Counted from the first letter of the stretch, positions 19,390-29,990 are shown. The stretch: DNA of 64,000 bases from Acanthosepion lycidas (GCA_963932145.1 OZ010605.1:28588914-28652913); one strand, 5' to 3'. Notes: generated from the sequence alone by a model not told the origin. Numbers and translations are program-made.

Positions 19390-20040
19390 GAAAAAAAGTC
19401 GTCCCTTTTCACCTTTCAACGCAAAGAACACAGAATTCTATACACACATACAACTAAATCTACCAGTATTATTAAAGAACAAACAAATGAAAAAACTATT
19501 ACAAAAGTACCCAATCATAAAAAGTAAGCATCAACCAAAATCACTAAAAAAATACTAACGAGTGTAAAACTGCAGAACCTCAGGTAAAAAGATGCAAGCG
19601 ACATATTTGCGGAGTATGAAGGCCACGAATTTCGCTTCAAAAACGGATGCAGATTCGATTTTAAAAATGATTTCTCGTGCAGGTTCAATTTTAAAAATGA
19701 GTTCTTGTGCAACTCAGAGAATTTAATATCCATAACATGCAAAGCTTATCACGAACATTACATTGGTCAAACCGGCCAGACACTCGGACAAAGGATAGCA
19801 TTTCATCGGTAATAAATTAATTACCCTCACACCAGAAAAAAATACCCATTAACTAACATATAGAGGAATCGGAATGACGAAATCTGTCCAATTTTAATAT
19901 CTTTCCTTTCTACCAATGCAACAACAAAACCACCGAACAAAAGTGCATTAATAAAGAAACATTTATTGGCAACAAGTTTAAACCAATAATTACTGCATAA
20001 ACCAGAGGCACGTACCTCTAAATATATTCTAGCATATTTT
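19390..20040 (+). mobile_element. Penelope-like element 3' fragment with GIY-YIG
   Basis: The translation gives KRCKRHICGVCEGHEFRFKN, then NSENLISITCKAYHEHYIG, QTGQTLGQRIAFHR. The Cys-rich stretch before LIsItC...HYIGQTgqtLgqR is characteristic of PLE GIY-YIG regions of the type with Cys motifs. A region with KTTEQKCINKETFIGNKFKP follows in another frame. The lineage differs from the 7.3-kb copy (HYIGQTG versus NIYVGHT). Broken. Confidence 0.7.
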
Positions 20041-20314
20041 CTTTAACATAAGTGACATATAAAGCCAGATTACACGTTGATTTTTTTTATTTATTCAAAA
20101 TATAAGCGTCAACACGTGGAAATATAAAGAGTTACAAACATTTTGAAAAGATAAAAGTGAAACTATTTAAAGTAAAAAAAAAGTAAAACACTTTTTTTTC
20201 TGAAGATTCACTTCAAAGTAACACAATTTTAATTTTAATAATTCTTTGTAAAAATAAGGGTATTATAAATAGTAAATATGAAAAATATAAATATTAAGTA
20301 TTTTTAACAAATCC

Positions 20315-20317
<3 letters not shown>

Positions 20318-20356
<39 letters not shown>
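20318..20356. repeat. (TA)n tract, outer edge of inverted HHR element
   Basis: TA run directly before GAAGAAATATAGTCTTAAGG, which is the inverted tail of the 14.7-kb element. Confidence 0.95.
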
Positions 20357-20359
<3 letters not shown>

Positions 20360-20566
20360 GAAATATAGTCTTAAGGTGTGCTATTTTTTGGGGATAAAGT
20401 GCTCAATATCAAAGATAGAGCGCGTGTAAATATAAAAGCGAACATAGACGTCAACACTTAGAGGCGACAGTCTGTTTCATGCAATCGTCAGGCTATATGC
20501 AACTAAATGTCACCTGACGATTGCATGGAACAGACTGTCGCCTCTAAGTGTTGACTTCTATGTTCA

Positions 20567-20580
<14 letters not shown>
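20357..20580. mobile_element. Inverted pair of hammerhead-bearing repeat units
   Basis: Minus unit 20357-20492 and plus unit 20514-20575 are related to the 14.56-14.80 kb element (GAACATAGACGTCAACACTT, AGAGGCGACAGTCTGTTTCA). On the minus strand CTGACGA (20491-20485), TTGCAT, GAAA (20478-20475), CAGACTGTC form a hammerhead-like core with minimal stem II. The plus copy has CTGACGA (20514-20520) but GGAA in place of GAAA. Unlike the 14.6-kb palindrome, a 21-base spacer separates the arms. Confidence 0.8.
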
Positions 20581-20625
<45 letters not shown>

Positions 20626-20765
20626 ATAGAGAGTTAGATAGATATAGTTATAGATATAGATATAGATAGATAGATAGATATATAATAAAAGATGTAATAT
20701 ATATATATATGTATATATTTATATATATATATATATAGCCTACTTTATATATATATATATGTAGC

Positions 20766-20819
<54 letters not shown>

Positions 20820-20884
20820 CCTACTTTTATTTATATATATATATATTTATTTATTATAACAATAATATATATAGCCTACTTTAA

Positions 20885-20949
<65 letters not shown>

Positions 20950-20957
20950 CCTACTTT
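20571..20957. repeat. Complex TA-rich array with TAGCCTACTTT units
   Basis: TA runs are punctuated by about six copies of TATAGCCTACTTT or TAGCCCATA, plus GATA-type units around 20640-20690. The spacers of 60-90 bases expand and contract by TA number. Confidence 0.9.
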
Positions 20958-21290
20958 TACATATATATATATGTATTATAATAATATTTTGTGCTAATTA
21001 TTTTAAAGAGCACTTTTTAAAAAGTATATGCTACGAAATCTGGATTTTTACCCCATCTATCTTTTCCATACATACATACATACATACATACATATAGTTT
21101 GCGTCTGTTATCAATAACACATTTAAAAAAGAAAAAAAAATTCGATTTGGATTATATTTTTTCGTCTCGGATGCTACCTGAATTTTACCAAAAGCAAAAT
21201 AGTTTCTATGCTTGATTATGTCTGGTAAAACCGTCGAAAGTACTTGATTATTTAAGGAAGACCTAATACAGTTCATTTTAAAAAAAAAAC
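20958..21290. other. No supported gene; (ACAT)n at 21069
   Basis: A run of about seven CATA units at 21069-21097. The rest is AT-rich and unrecognised, although it may include the decayed 3' part of the adjacent mariner element. Confidence 0.5.
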
Positions 21291-21545
21291 ATGGTCATAG
21301 TGCAGAATCCTGTTGTCAGACATAGGGCATTCTAGCAGTCACACTCTTGACCCATTGCAGCACTAGCTCCACAAGTCACTTGATGTACAACTCCGCGTTC
21401 AGTTTAAGGAAGTAAGTAACAAATTCGTGTGTTCTTTTGTTATCAGAATGATCAGACTTAGTTTTCCGCGCTGTCGTACCTTCGTAATCACCATTAGACT
21501 CATTAATCGCTTTTCGAATCCTCTGCACTGTGCTCAGGTTGACAC
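21291..21545 (-). pseudogene. Mariner transposase remnant
   Basis: The minus strand reads CVNLSTVQRIRKAINESNGD, YEGTTARKTKSDHSDNKRTH, EFVTYF (the helix-turn-helix and linker region of mariner transposases). A jump follows to YIK-stop-LVELVLQWVKSVTARMPYV-stop-QQDSAL, which is the block holding the second catalytic Asp (YVWQQDSAPCH in intact relatives). About 100 residues between the two blocks and the third catalytic block are missing, and two codons in the DDE block are stops. Family assignment rests on these two conserved motifs. Confidence 0.75.
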
Positions 21546-22265
21546 ACTAACACTGTGAAATATTCGTATTAGAGCTTCCGGTGCGAATGCCAAGGTGTAC
21601 AGTATGCAGTGAATTGCGTCATCCTGCCCTTTTTCTCACAAACGGTGCCCAATTTCAAAATTAAAAACAAAAAAAAGCATGCGCGATATGAAAAATATAA
21701 AATGGCGACGAGAGTTTGACAGTGTTCAAACTCAATCAATATTGTTTTATTCTTAAATTCTATCAAAATGGCGAGATGCTCAAACTGCAATATGAAAAGA
21801 AAGAATTTTTATCTCCCACGATGTCAGACGCTATGTGTTCTCTGAAATTTATAATTCCCATCAGGATCACCTTGGAGAATAAATCCATTACTATTTTCAT
21901 TTCGATGAGAATAACCCGATGCTTCTTCTTGGCTACTGACCCAGCTTATCGCTCCTAACGCCAAAACAAACACAATTCCGTAATGAAAAACACAATATCA
22001 ATTCCATGGAGACTCTGAAAATAGGCGCTTCCAAAATATCTGTCATTGGAACTTAGCATCATTCTGCTATTTTCAAATCACTTATTCTACTATTGTCGAC
22101 ATATAATTCTGAAGTGGCCTCTCTGAAAATCTGTTCTTTCCGATTTAACCTGCTGTTTTTTTTAACAGAAATGACGGTTCTAAACGCAGTTTTGTCTTTT
22201 CACGTTTATTTTAATGTCTATATAGAAGAAAAATAGATGTATTTCTTTGTAATGGGTATTTCCTT
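21546..22265. other. No supported feature
   Basis: Short frames at 21569-21790 (-) and 21716-21958 (+) overlap each other and show no recognised motif. Both contain HLAILIEF/FYQNGEMLK-like low-information sequence. Confidence 0.5.
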
Positions 22266-22269
22266 AAGA

Positions 22270-22515
22270 CGGATTATATATCAGGGTGTTTCATTAAGAT
22301 GTATCAAAGTAAGCACTATATAAATAAGTGTTATTTGTATAAATTTATTTATTTCTCTATTGGATCATGTTATTGAAGTCAAGGCAATTATGTGTGAAAT
22401 ATACTATCGCCCAAATGTCCGCCAAATCTGAAAGAAAAAGAAAAAAAAACATTAGAAACTTAAACTTAATTCACATTTAAAATCGTTCAAAAATTAGTAG
22501 AACACCCTCTATTAT
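22270..22515. mobile_element. Possible MITE with AGGGTGTT termini
   Basis: CAGGGTGTTTCATTAAGATG near 22286 and GTAGAACACCCTCTATTATT near 22497 are inverted over about 11 bases and sit next to TA-rich flanks. AGGGTGTT-type ends occur in several Tc1/mariner relatives. No transposase sequence was recognised between them. Confidence 0.35.
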
Positions 22516-22739
22516 TATATCTAGAAATGTTTTGCTCTCAATTCTACATCAATACAAGGAAGTAAGGTGCAATTCTGATATGAGGTTCTTCCCTGCCGTG
22601 GAATGCAGAAACGCACGACCTCATACCTGCATCTCATTTTGTAAGTATTGGGACGGCCAACATGACATAAATAGTTGTATAAACAATGGCCACAGATAAA
22701 AGATGGGCAGTCTCTATCAGACATTGTAGGTTGAGAAAG

Positions 22740-23270
22740 AGATGCTCACTTTCGGAAAAGGGCGGCTCGTATCATATTCTTTAATCCTCGCATGTTATTA
22801 CTTTTGAGATTAGTGTAAACGATGAATTAGTTGACTACGAACGTAAGCGAACATAATAGTTGAACAGGGCAGGTCTGATGACAAGCAGTTCAGCTGACAG
22901 ATTTTACCTGGAATCATCCTTACTCAAAGTTCAGCTAGTGATTTGAAAAACTTTTTGAATGCAGGGAATCTTTGAAGATCATCAATGAAGCATATTTGGA
23001 AGGGTTTATTTTGATTGCCGTCACTCATCAGATGTTATTATTATTTTAATTATTATTACTATTATTATTACTATTATTATTATTAGTAGTAGTAGTATTT
23101 TTGTTTTCATTTTCCGCTGCAATTTATTAGGCAATATTGGATTGGACGATGGAAAAACACTCCATCAACGATCTCTGAAATTACCTCTCTAGTTACTAAC
23201 CCGACGTCGTTTTTTTTTTTTTTCGGAAATGAGCTTTATTTTGTATTCTTTGATTTCTCCGTGATTACAT
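22740..23270. other. No supported gene; (TTA)n at 23035-23095
   Basis: A TTA/CTA trinucleotide run. The rest is unrecognised. Confidence 0.5.
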
Positions 23271-23278
23271 ACTGTGTT

Positions 23279-23280
23279 TT

Positions 23281-23312
<32 letters not shown>

Positions 23313-23346
23313 ACATTAATATTAATAATAATAATAATAATAATAT
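23279..23346. repeat. (TAC)n then (ATA)n trinucleotide run
   Basis: About ten ACT/TAC units followed by AAT/ATA units. The frame across it is low complexity (poly-Leu, poly-Ile). Confidence 0.95.
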
Positions 23347-23795
23347 TAATAGTGACGACACATACTGGTGCCGATTCTGGTGCCGACCATAATCAGCCAA
23401 ACCGTCGCTGTAAAATGAATCTCCGTCAATCTTATTGTCACAACCGCTGTTTTCCAGTTCGGCATATTATTGTTTATATCATATTTTTTTAAATATTGAA
23501 TATAACATATTGCGATAAAACACTTTTTGCACTTGCTATTTCCTAAATTTCAAACATCGTCAACGCCACCGGCGACTATTGCATTACATCGGACCAAACC
23601 AGTCAGATTAGGGTTTGACCAAGAACGTCTACACGCACCTCCTGACCACCTCATTTTTTTGTAATGATAACTTTCACCGCCAAATTTACCCCCTTTTTTT
23701 TTCTCTTAAAATACAGTATGGTCGCAAAAAACGTTGAGTCGCACGTAAGACATGAAAAAAAATGAAACACTTCTTGATCACATTCCTTCATTTTT

Positions 23796-23845
23796 TCAAA
23801 CGAAATGCTTGATAATTTTTCAAATAAATCAAGCATTTCGTTTGA
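23796..23845. repeat. Perfect 18-bp hairpin
   Basis: TCAAACGAAATGCTTGAT (23796-23813) is exactly mirrored by 23828-23845, with a 14-base loop. It is not flanked by a T-run terminator or a recognised element end. Confidence 0.9.
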
Positions 23846-24030
23846 TTTACACATGATGTCTTTTACTGTTGCATATATTGGCTCCTGTTGAGCCAGTTTA
23901 AATGCTTCTATTTATCTTTTTTTCTCTCGATGACATTCTCTGTCTCATTGGCCCGGTTCAATAGTATTTTTTATTTCGCAGATTTAATTAGACATTGGCG
24001 TGCCATGGATCCGGCGGTTTCTCAAATATA

Positions 24031-24162
24031 TACTGGGGGTTACAAAAGTAGGTATACATTAAGTATTATACTTGTATTATAATCGTGTTTGCCTAATCAA
24101 TATATGTTATATGTAAACTTCATTTTTAACTGCTGTGTACCTACTTTTGCACACGCTGTATA
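24031..24162. mobile_element. MITE with CAAAAGTAGGTA terminal inverted repeats
   Basis: The left end TACTGGGGGTTACAAAAGTA and the right end (complement TATACAGCGTGTGCAAAAGT) share CAAAAGTAGGTAYACA, inverted over about 28 bases. TA flanks are present on both sides. The centre is AT-rich and non-coding. It probably derives from a mariner-type element different from the TTAGGTTGG family. Confidence 0.75.
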
Positions 24163-24709
24163 GAAAACTCGAACTAATCTCTCTTTCTGAAATTCTTACG
24201 CTTTTCTATCAAGGAATATTTTACATTTTGAAATAAGTGTTTTCCTGGTTGATACAGAATTAACATGTGTGGTTGCAAATATCTTGACGTCCCTTTCGAA
24301 AGGCCATTTGACTCCCTCAGTATAGGATACCTAATGACACTTTGTCATTTAAGCTTGTTTTTTGTATGACGTCTTTGTTGCTCCAGAGTTTTAAGTACAT
24401 AGTGGTCTGTCATAGATCCACTGAGTTTACAAGCATATAGAACAAATGATTCGCGGTGTTTTCTTAAATGCTTGGTGCTTTGAAGTAAGCGGTTTAGCGA
24501 TTGATGCTGTATAAACATAGATGGTGAGTTGGAGTATGGGGATTTGTCCACAGTATTCTCTCAGCATTTCTTATACTGGGAGACCTTACCCCCGTAAAAT
24601 CATCGAATATGAGACAAAAGATGTATCCCGGGGTATTCTCGACCAGTTGTGAAGAAAGCGTATTCTTAGTGGAACGAGAATCTGCAAATATATGGATAAC
24701 ACTTTAAGA

Positions 24710-25050
24710 CTAGAAGAAAGTCCATTGCAACAAATAAATTTGACAGTGAACCACGACAAAACCATTGCAACATATCTATTCTACCTTGAACCACAACAAC
24801 ACCTGAAGTACCACCTGTGCAACAAATATGATCCACTTTGAACTACTGTATAACTTGATATAACATTAATGCAAAAAAAAAAAATAAGTCCAACTTTGAT
24901 CTACAGAAGAAAATATAGAAATAAGACCATTGAACCAGAACTTCGTTAAAGCACGTTTCCTCTTTGACCACGACAAATCTAGAATAACAACATGAAACCA
25001 ATAGACCTCACTTTAACCATGAGTAAAATCACGAGTAAGCAAGTTAAAAT
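24710..25050 (+). repeat. Degenerate array of about 50-bp units
   Basis: Motifs such as TTGAACCACGACAA followed by CCATTGCAACAAAT recur at roughly 50-base spacing about six times, with heavy divergence. Probably an old minisatellite. Confidence 0.45.
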
Positions 25051-25494
25051 TATTGCTATAAAAACTTTTCCTACTTGAAATATGTGAAAAACAAGAAGGA
25101 ACTTTTACTTGACTTCACTTTTGTCATGTTATTTAAAGGAAAGTTTTTCCAAAATTTAAATTGCAATATTAAATATTTACTGAAAACGATAGACAGGGAG
25201 AACTCGTCTGTTTCTGATGTTTGAGTTACCTGTAGAACGTAAATTAAGGCATCAAGAATTTCAGTTGAAATACCAGTAAAAAAGTATAAAAATACTAAAA
25301 ACAAGTAAACATACACAAATAAAGAATACATTATCAATTTCATTCAATCTGATGAAAATGGCGCACTTTGGTACAGATGTACCAACGAGAGTGCACAGCA
25401 AAGTTGAATTATTAAACATCTAATACATAGATAGAAAATGGAGTTGAACTGCTGCGGCATTTTATATTCTCCTATATATTGGACAATTTTATCA

Positions 25495-25640
25495 CTGAGT
25501 AACAACAGATTCGAAGCGAAAGAGGATGTTTTAAGGGAAATCGAAAGGAAAACAAGAACACGCAATTGGAATTTCTGGGACGCATAATGAGAAAAGAGGG
25601 CAGGAGATGCGAATGGAAAAAGATGGTAAAAATACTTGAC
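25495..25640 (+). mobile_element. RTE-like LINE fragment
   Basis: The translation gives EREDVLREIERKTRTRNWNF, then W-A after a shift. This resembles the LINE segment (EEVL-R--tkrtli-tirkRqleFLG-iMRKEG) seen at 43.1 and 51.8 kb; TGGAATTTCTGGGACGCATA, ATGAGAAAAGAGGGC encodes EFLGRIMRKEG in the next frame. Only about 145 bases remain. Confidence 0.65.
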
Positions 25641-25914
25641 GATTTTCTGTGAACGGATGCCACTGTGGAGACAAAATATGATGATGGAGAATCAACAATT
25701 GTTTAGAATTTGTGAAAAGAAAAAAAAAATTCTAAAACTTTAAAGAAGGATTAACTTAAATTCTAAATCCTGATGTAATAATCTAATTTAATGTTTCTTT
25801 GGAAATAGTACATAAATGATGTACGTGTACAGCATTAATTTTTTGCTAAGGCTATATTACATTGGTCCAAGGCCATATGTATGGTGTATCCTGAGAAAAT
25901 CAAACACATAAATA

Positions 25915-26017
25915 TTAGGTTGGTGCAAAAATAATGACGTAATAATGTCGTTTTTTGACGTTAAAAAATACGTAAAAAAAAACGAATTATTACGTCATTA
26001 TTTTTGCACCAACCTAA
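25915..26017. mobile_element. Mariner-type MITE, 103 bp
   Basis: TTAGGTTGGTGCAAAAATAA at both inverted ends. The interior is nearly palindromic around GTTAAAAAATACGTAAAAA. TA target duplications are at 25913-25914 and 26018-26019. Very similar to the 5.67-kb copy. Confidence 0.95.
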
Positions 26018-26319
26018 TAGAAATATTTTTAAATAAAAGTTTTGTTGAATATCAAAGCCAATAAAATTGAACAGTATTTCAGGAAGAAAATCACTACTAA
26101 TTGCCTACAAGTCCAGCCCACTGATCATTACACACTGACGATGCGCTCTGAGGTGAGTGCGCTGATGACAGAAGAAAACTCCCCCCCCACCACCACCAAA
26201 AATAATTTCCGAATTCAACAAAAATGCATTCTCCGATAGTGCTTCTTAAAACGAGGATGGAAAACTACAGCCCTTTGGTAAATTACTCTCTGACACTTTA
26301 CCCGGCTCGCAGAGAGAAA

Positions 26320-26325
26320 GATATA

Positions 26326-26407
<82 letters not shown>
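26320..26407. repeat. (TA)n followed by (GA)n
   Basis: TA run to 26374, then about 16 AG units. Confidence 0.97.
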
Positions 26408-26411
<4 letters not shown>

Positions 26412-26609
26412 GCGACATTTTTCAAATGTTTTTGAGATTAACGATGTTCTTTGGAATAGACATGCTTCATTTAATTTTAGCTTTACACGCAATACTGGTT
26501 CATCCGCTCAGATCTACAATACTAGAACTGATCATGCCATGTGCACTGTGGCAAATCATTTTTTTAATCCAAGAAACAAAAGGTACTAAGGTGAAAAAGG
26601 TTATTGAGT

Positions 26610-26935
26610 GTGAAATAATATGAGAAAAAGAAAATATTATTAAGGGTAGAGAACAATAAATAAACAGGAATTATGTAAACAGTAGATGACGATTGACATT
26701 GCATTCAAATTTTTGAAGAGCTATATTGATCGGAACAAAGATGCACGAAGAAAGTTTCGTAAACGTGAAGTGTGAGAGGAGGATCTACTAGCATAGAACC
26801 TGCGGTTACATCAAGACATTTCACCTGTAAGAAGATAAAACCTTGCTGCTAATCTTACAGAATGCTTTCAATCATAAAGTCGAGGACACAAAGCTGAAAA
26901 CTCATCGGAACAATTACATGAAAATATTTACTGAA
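26610..26935 (-). mobile_element. LINE-J 3' fragment
   Basis: The minus strand around 26830-26760 reads RCNRRFYAS, the C-terminal LINE-J motif, with weaker similarity on both sides (CATTGACATTGCATTC-type tail shared with the 12.8 and 50.65 kb copies). The frame is disrupted. Confidence 0.6.
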
Positions 26936-27735
26936 AAAAAAAAAAAAAAAGAGTTAGAGATCCATCTTTTTTAGTTTGTTTGTCTTTTTCATTTTGATTT
27001 TTCGTTTGGTTACCAGTCTATGATCTGAGTAAAGGTATAAATTATACGCTCAAACGTTCGTCACAAATTACCTGAGCCAAAACGTTGAGATGCTGAAATT
27101 AAAAACATTTTTCTTTATTTTATCTGAGCTATGCCAAGATTCTGACCTTTCATTGGTGGATCAATCTATGTATTTAGAAATGAAACGCTTTTGGAATAAC
27201 AAAAAATTAATAGAAATTCTTCGTTGTTGTTTGAGGTTTAATCTTCAAAGGATGACGTATTTTTTTCATCAAAGGTGAAAGGATGTTAAAAAACACGTGA
27301 AGATGCATTAAGATCTCCATTAGTGCCAGATTTCTATTGATTTTTTCGGCACATAGTTTAGATAATCTCCTGTAAAACTTAACTTTTTCGGATACAGCAT
27401 TGTTCCAGTTAGAGGATATGTTGATATCAATCTGATTTTACACCCATGCACAATTATATTTGCAGCCATTCTTCTTTCTGTCCAGTGTAAGATGTTTTCC
27501 TCGACGATATTTTATGATTTACATATTACAAGTCCAACTCCATGTTGTATTTTCTCTTTCAGATCAGTTCAATAGAAATGGCATTCTGGCTGCGGAATAG
27601 AGTTACTGGCAAGAGGATTATAAGAATTTGCTGTCGCAGAAAGAAAAATAGTACAACACTGTGGACAACTTGGACTTGATAGTACGGAAAGTTATTTAAT
27701 CCACATGTTTATCCCTAAAATACCTACTTATTTAT
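26936..27735. other. No supported feature
   Basis: The frame 27090-27278 (62 residues) has no recognised motif. A poly-A run lies at 26934-26952. Confidence 0.5.
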
Positions 27736-28350
27736 TTGATGCGTCTTACCATTTATAGCGTCTTAACATACGGAAATTACGGAAAGAACCGAATCCTTTA
27801 ATTCTATTGTTTTTCTGTAATTAACCCCATTAAATTGTCGTTATCAGTGTCCAAAGGAAACTTCTATTCATGAAAACAATATTTTCGGTCGTGTTGAAAA
27901 CTGTTTCGTTATATCATCGCTTTCTCTTCTACTTGAATTTGATACCGATTTTTCTTTGTTGCCGCTGCTGGATGTTGTTTTTTACTCTTGTTCATCCAAT
28001 AATATTACAGTATTTTTCGGCTTACAAAACTCTGCATCTTGGAAGACGCATCCTAATATTGGAAAAAAAATTTCTAAGAAAACAAAATGGTCATTCTCAT
28101 ACAACAACACATTCACCATGCGTCACATACATACTGGCAACACGTATTGCTTACATTAATCACTCGTCGGATTTTGTTTGTATGGCATTGGCATGCTAAC
28201 CAAGAGCAGAAAGGCTCCTGTCGCTGCTAGTAAACAGAGCCTGTTTAAGCTTGTGGCTCGGCTCCAGGAAGGTTTATAGTCTTGGAAATACTTGTAAAAT
28301 CTAAGTACTGAGGTTACGTCATATAAAAGACTGAATTAGATAGATAGCTA
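27736..28350. repeat. First, partial unit of a diverged repeat
   Basis: GATGCGTCTTACCATTTATA and a TACGGAAA-type end at 27739-27785 match 29206-29270. TTCTATTCATGAAAACAATA, TTTTCGGTCGTGTTGAAAAC (27865-27905) matches 30005-30045 in order. It is the same repeat as the two fuller units that follow. A sub-terminal GCGTCTTA...TACGG motif resembles ends of some DNA transposons, but no transposase was seen. Confidence 0.5.
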
Positions 28351-28357
28351 AAATTAT

Positions 28358-28495
28358 CTGTCTATATTTCTGAGATGAGGTATTATGTACATTATTTATA
28401 TTATTCGGACTATTGCCCTCATCTTTTTCGCCATATTTATTACAACGTTGTACTCTCCGGCCTTCTTCAGGTGGGTCGAATGTCAAACTGAATAG
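28358..28495 (-). repeat. SINE-B 3' half, inverted copy
   Basis: On the minus strand CTGAAGAAGGCCGGAGAGTA, CAACGTTGTAATAAATATGG and CGAAAAAGATGAGGGCAATA match SINE-B. It is paired with the plus copy that follows. Confidence 0.8.
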
Positions 28496-28695
28496 TCCGA
28501 ATAACGTAAATAGTGTATATAATACATCACCTCAGAAATATAAACAGATACTGAGCGAAATAAAGTGTTCAGTTCGACATTCCAACCTCCTGAAGAAGGC
28601 TAAGAGCGTACAACAGCCGAAAAGTTGTAATAAATATGGCGACAAAGATGGGGACAATAGTCCGAATAATGTAAATAGTATAGCTAATATTATAG
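28496..28695 (+). mobile_element. SINE-B 3' half with hammerhead-like motif
   Basis: A short 3' module (AATAGTCCGAATAACGTAAA) is followed by GAGCGAAATAAAGTGTTCAG, then CTGAAGA (28591-28597 region), stem GGCT (28599-28602)/AGCC (28615-28618), GAAA (28619-28622), then AGTTGTAATAAATATGGCGA and a second 3' module. Stem II is good, but no stem III with an allowed cleavage base can be drawn. No tRNA head in this copy. Confidence 0.7.
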
Positions 28696-28839
28696 TTTAA
28701 TGACTCAATATACAAATCCACGCCCCTAACAGTTAAGCCAATCAGTTAACCGCCCCAACTTACCTGAAAATGAGCGTTGCCTTATATCGGTCTGGGAAAA
28801 CGCACACGTATTTTTCATGTTATTTTTAAGAAAAAAAAG

Positions 28840-29290
28840 TGCGTCTTGTAAGCCGGAAAATACGGTAAGTGCCATTCATAGTAGAGCATTCGTGAATCGG
28901 GATATTGTAAGAGAACAGAGGAAGGAAGCCAGGGTTGTATATTCTGGAAATATGTAGGATAGATAAAAGTTGACCATCGACTTGAAGAGGTTAAAATTTT
29001 AGTAATCAGGATGGAGGCGTCCCTTATGTAGTCCGTTTCAAAATGCAACAATTATAGGGGAGATATCTGAGTGGAATTTAATCCTTAGCAATGGAATACA
29101 AAGTGAAATCGTATCTTAAATCTGAAATGCTTAGGTGACTTAAATCCTCAAATATCTTCTTTTTTTTTTTTTTTTTTCGAATACATCCCTAGTTAATTGT
29201 CGGATGCGTCTTACCACTTGTAACACCTTAGCATACGTGGAACACGGGAAGTACGGTAGTACTTTATTCAATATTTTTTTCAGTATTTAA
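28840..29290. repeat. Diverged duplicate unit, copy 2
   Basis: Starts at TGCGTCTTGTAAGCCGGAAA. The minus-strand frame 29051-28815 (TDYIRDASILITKILTSSSR, WSTFIYPTYFQNIQPWLPSS) is homologous to the one in copy 3. The similarity extends over GACTTGAAGAGGTTAAAATT, CAATGGAATACAAAG. The protein matches no family I recognise. Confidence 0.65.
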
Positions 29291-29331
29291 TCTCTTCAAA
29301 TTGCAGTGACTGGAGTTCAAGGAAATTTAAA

Positions 29332-29503
29332 CAGTGTAACCCTGATATAAGAGAGTTGTCGAGACCGGAGAAGAAGTCTCTTATATCCAGGTTTCTCTTA
29401 TATCGGGGTTTGGTCTATTACATATACATTAACACAGGCTCTAATTTGGGACCAGATAAAATCTCTCTTATATCCGGGTTTCTCTTATATCCGGGTTATA
29501 CTG
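29332..29503. mobile_element. Pogo-type MITE with internal CTCTTATATCCGGGTT repeats
   Basis: The ends are CAGTGTAACCCTGATATAAG and the complement CAGTATAACCCGGATATAAG. The motif CTCTTATATC-GGGTT and its complement recur two to three times near each end. CAG...CTG termini with a TA at the right flank (29504-29505) fit a Tigger/pogo-like non-autonomous element; the left flank is AA rather than TA. Length is 172 bp, non-coding. Confidence 0.8.
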
Positions 29504-29504
29504 T

Positions 29505-29990
29505 ATTCTTGAAAATATTTTTTCGGTAGTGTGGAGAGCTTATCTAATCTTAAGAGGTTAAGATTGTAGTGATCAGGAAATCATCACCTCTCAGGTTTTT
29601 TCCACATTGCAATAGTTCAGGGAAAGAAGTTGTTTGACTTGAACTTAATGTTTAACAAGAAAATACAAAGCGAATGAGGAGGAGTCAATTCTATCGTTCT
29701 CAAAATCGCAAGGGGTCGTAATTCTTACATGCAAACACGATAAAATTTTTGCATTGTTACATTTGCTCGGGACTGGTGTTGTTTTCTCTCATTTTCTACC
29801 TGCAAAAATTTTAAGTCAGTTTGAGTTTTTCATTCAGCCTTACTTTGGGCTGTAAAGTGCTACATATATGAAACTTAAATAAATGTTGAATTTCAGTACA
29901 TACCTTTCTTCGATAATCTTTTTTTCTTTATGTCTTAATCTCTTAAGTTTAATCTCTTAATATTAATCTCTTCAAATAGCCGCCATTGGT
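29505..29990. repeat. Related flanking sequence of the diverged repeat
   Basis: TCTTGAAAATATTTTTTCGG, TAGTGTGGAGAGCTT, TTAAGAGGTTAAGATTGTAG, TGATCAGGAAATCATCACC and CAATAGTTCAGGGAAAG match parts of copies 2 and 3, but with deletions. The unit was interrupted by the pogo-type MITE. Confidence 0.5.

Noticed and set aside
22521-22724. Cys-rich 67-residue frame on the minus strand
   Set aside because: MSDRDCPSFICGHCLYNYLC looks zinc-finger-like, but there is no recognisable domain, splice context or neighbour to support it.
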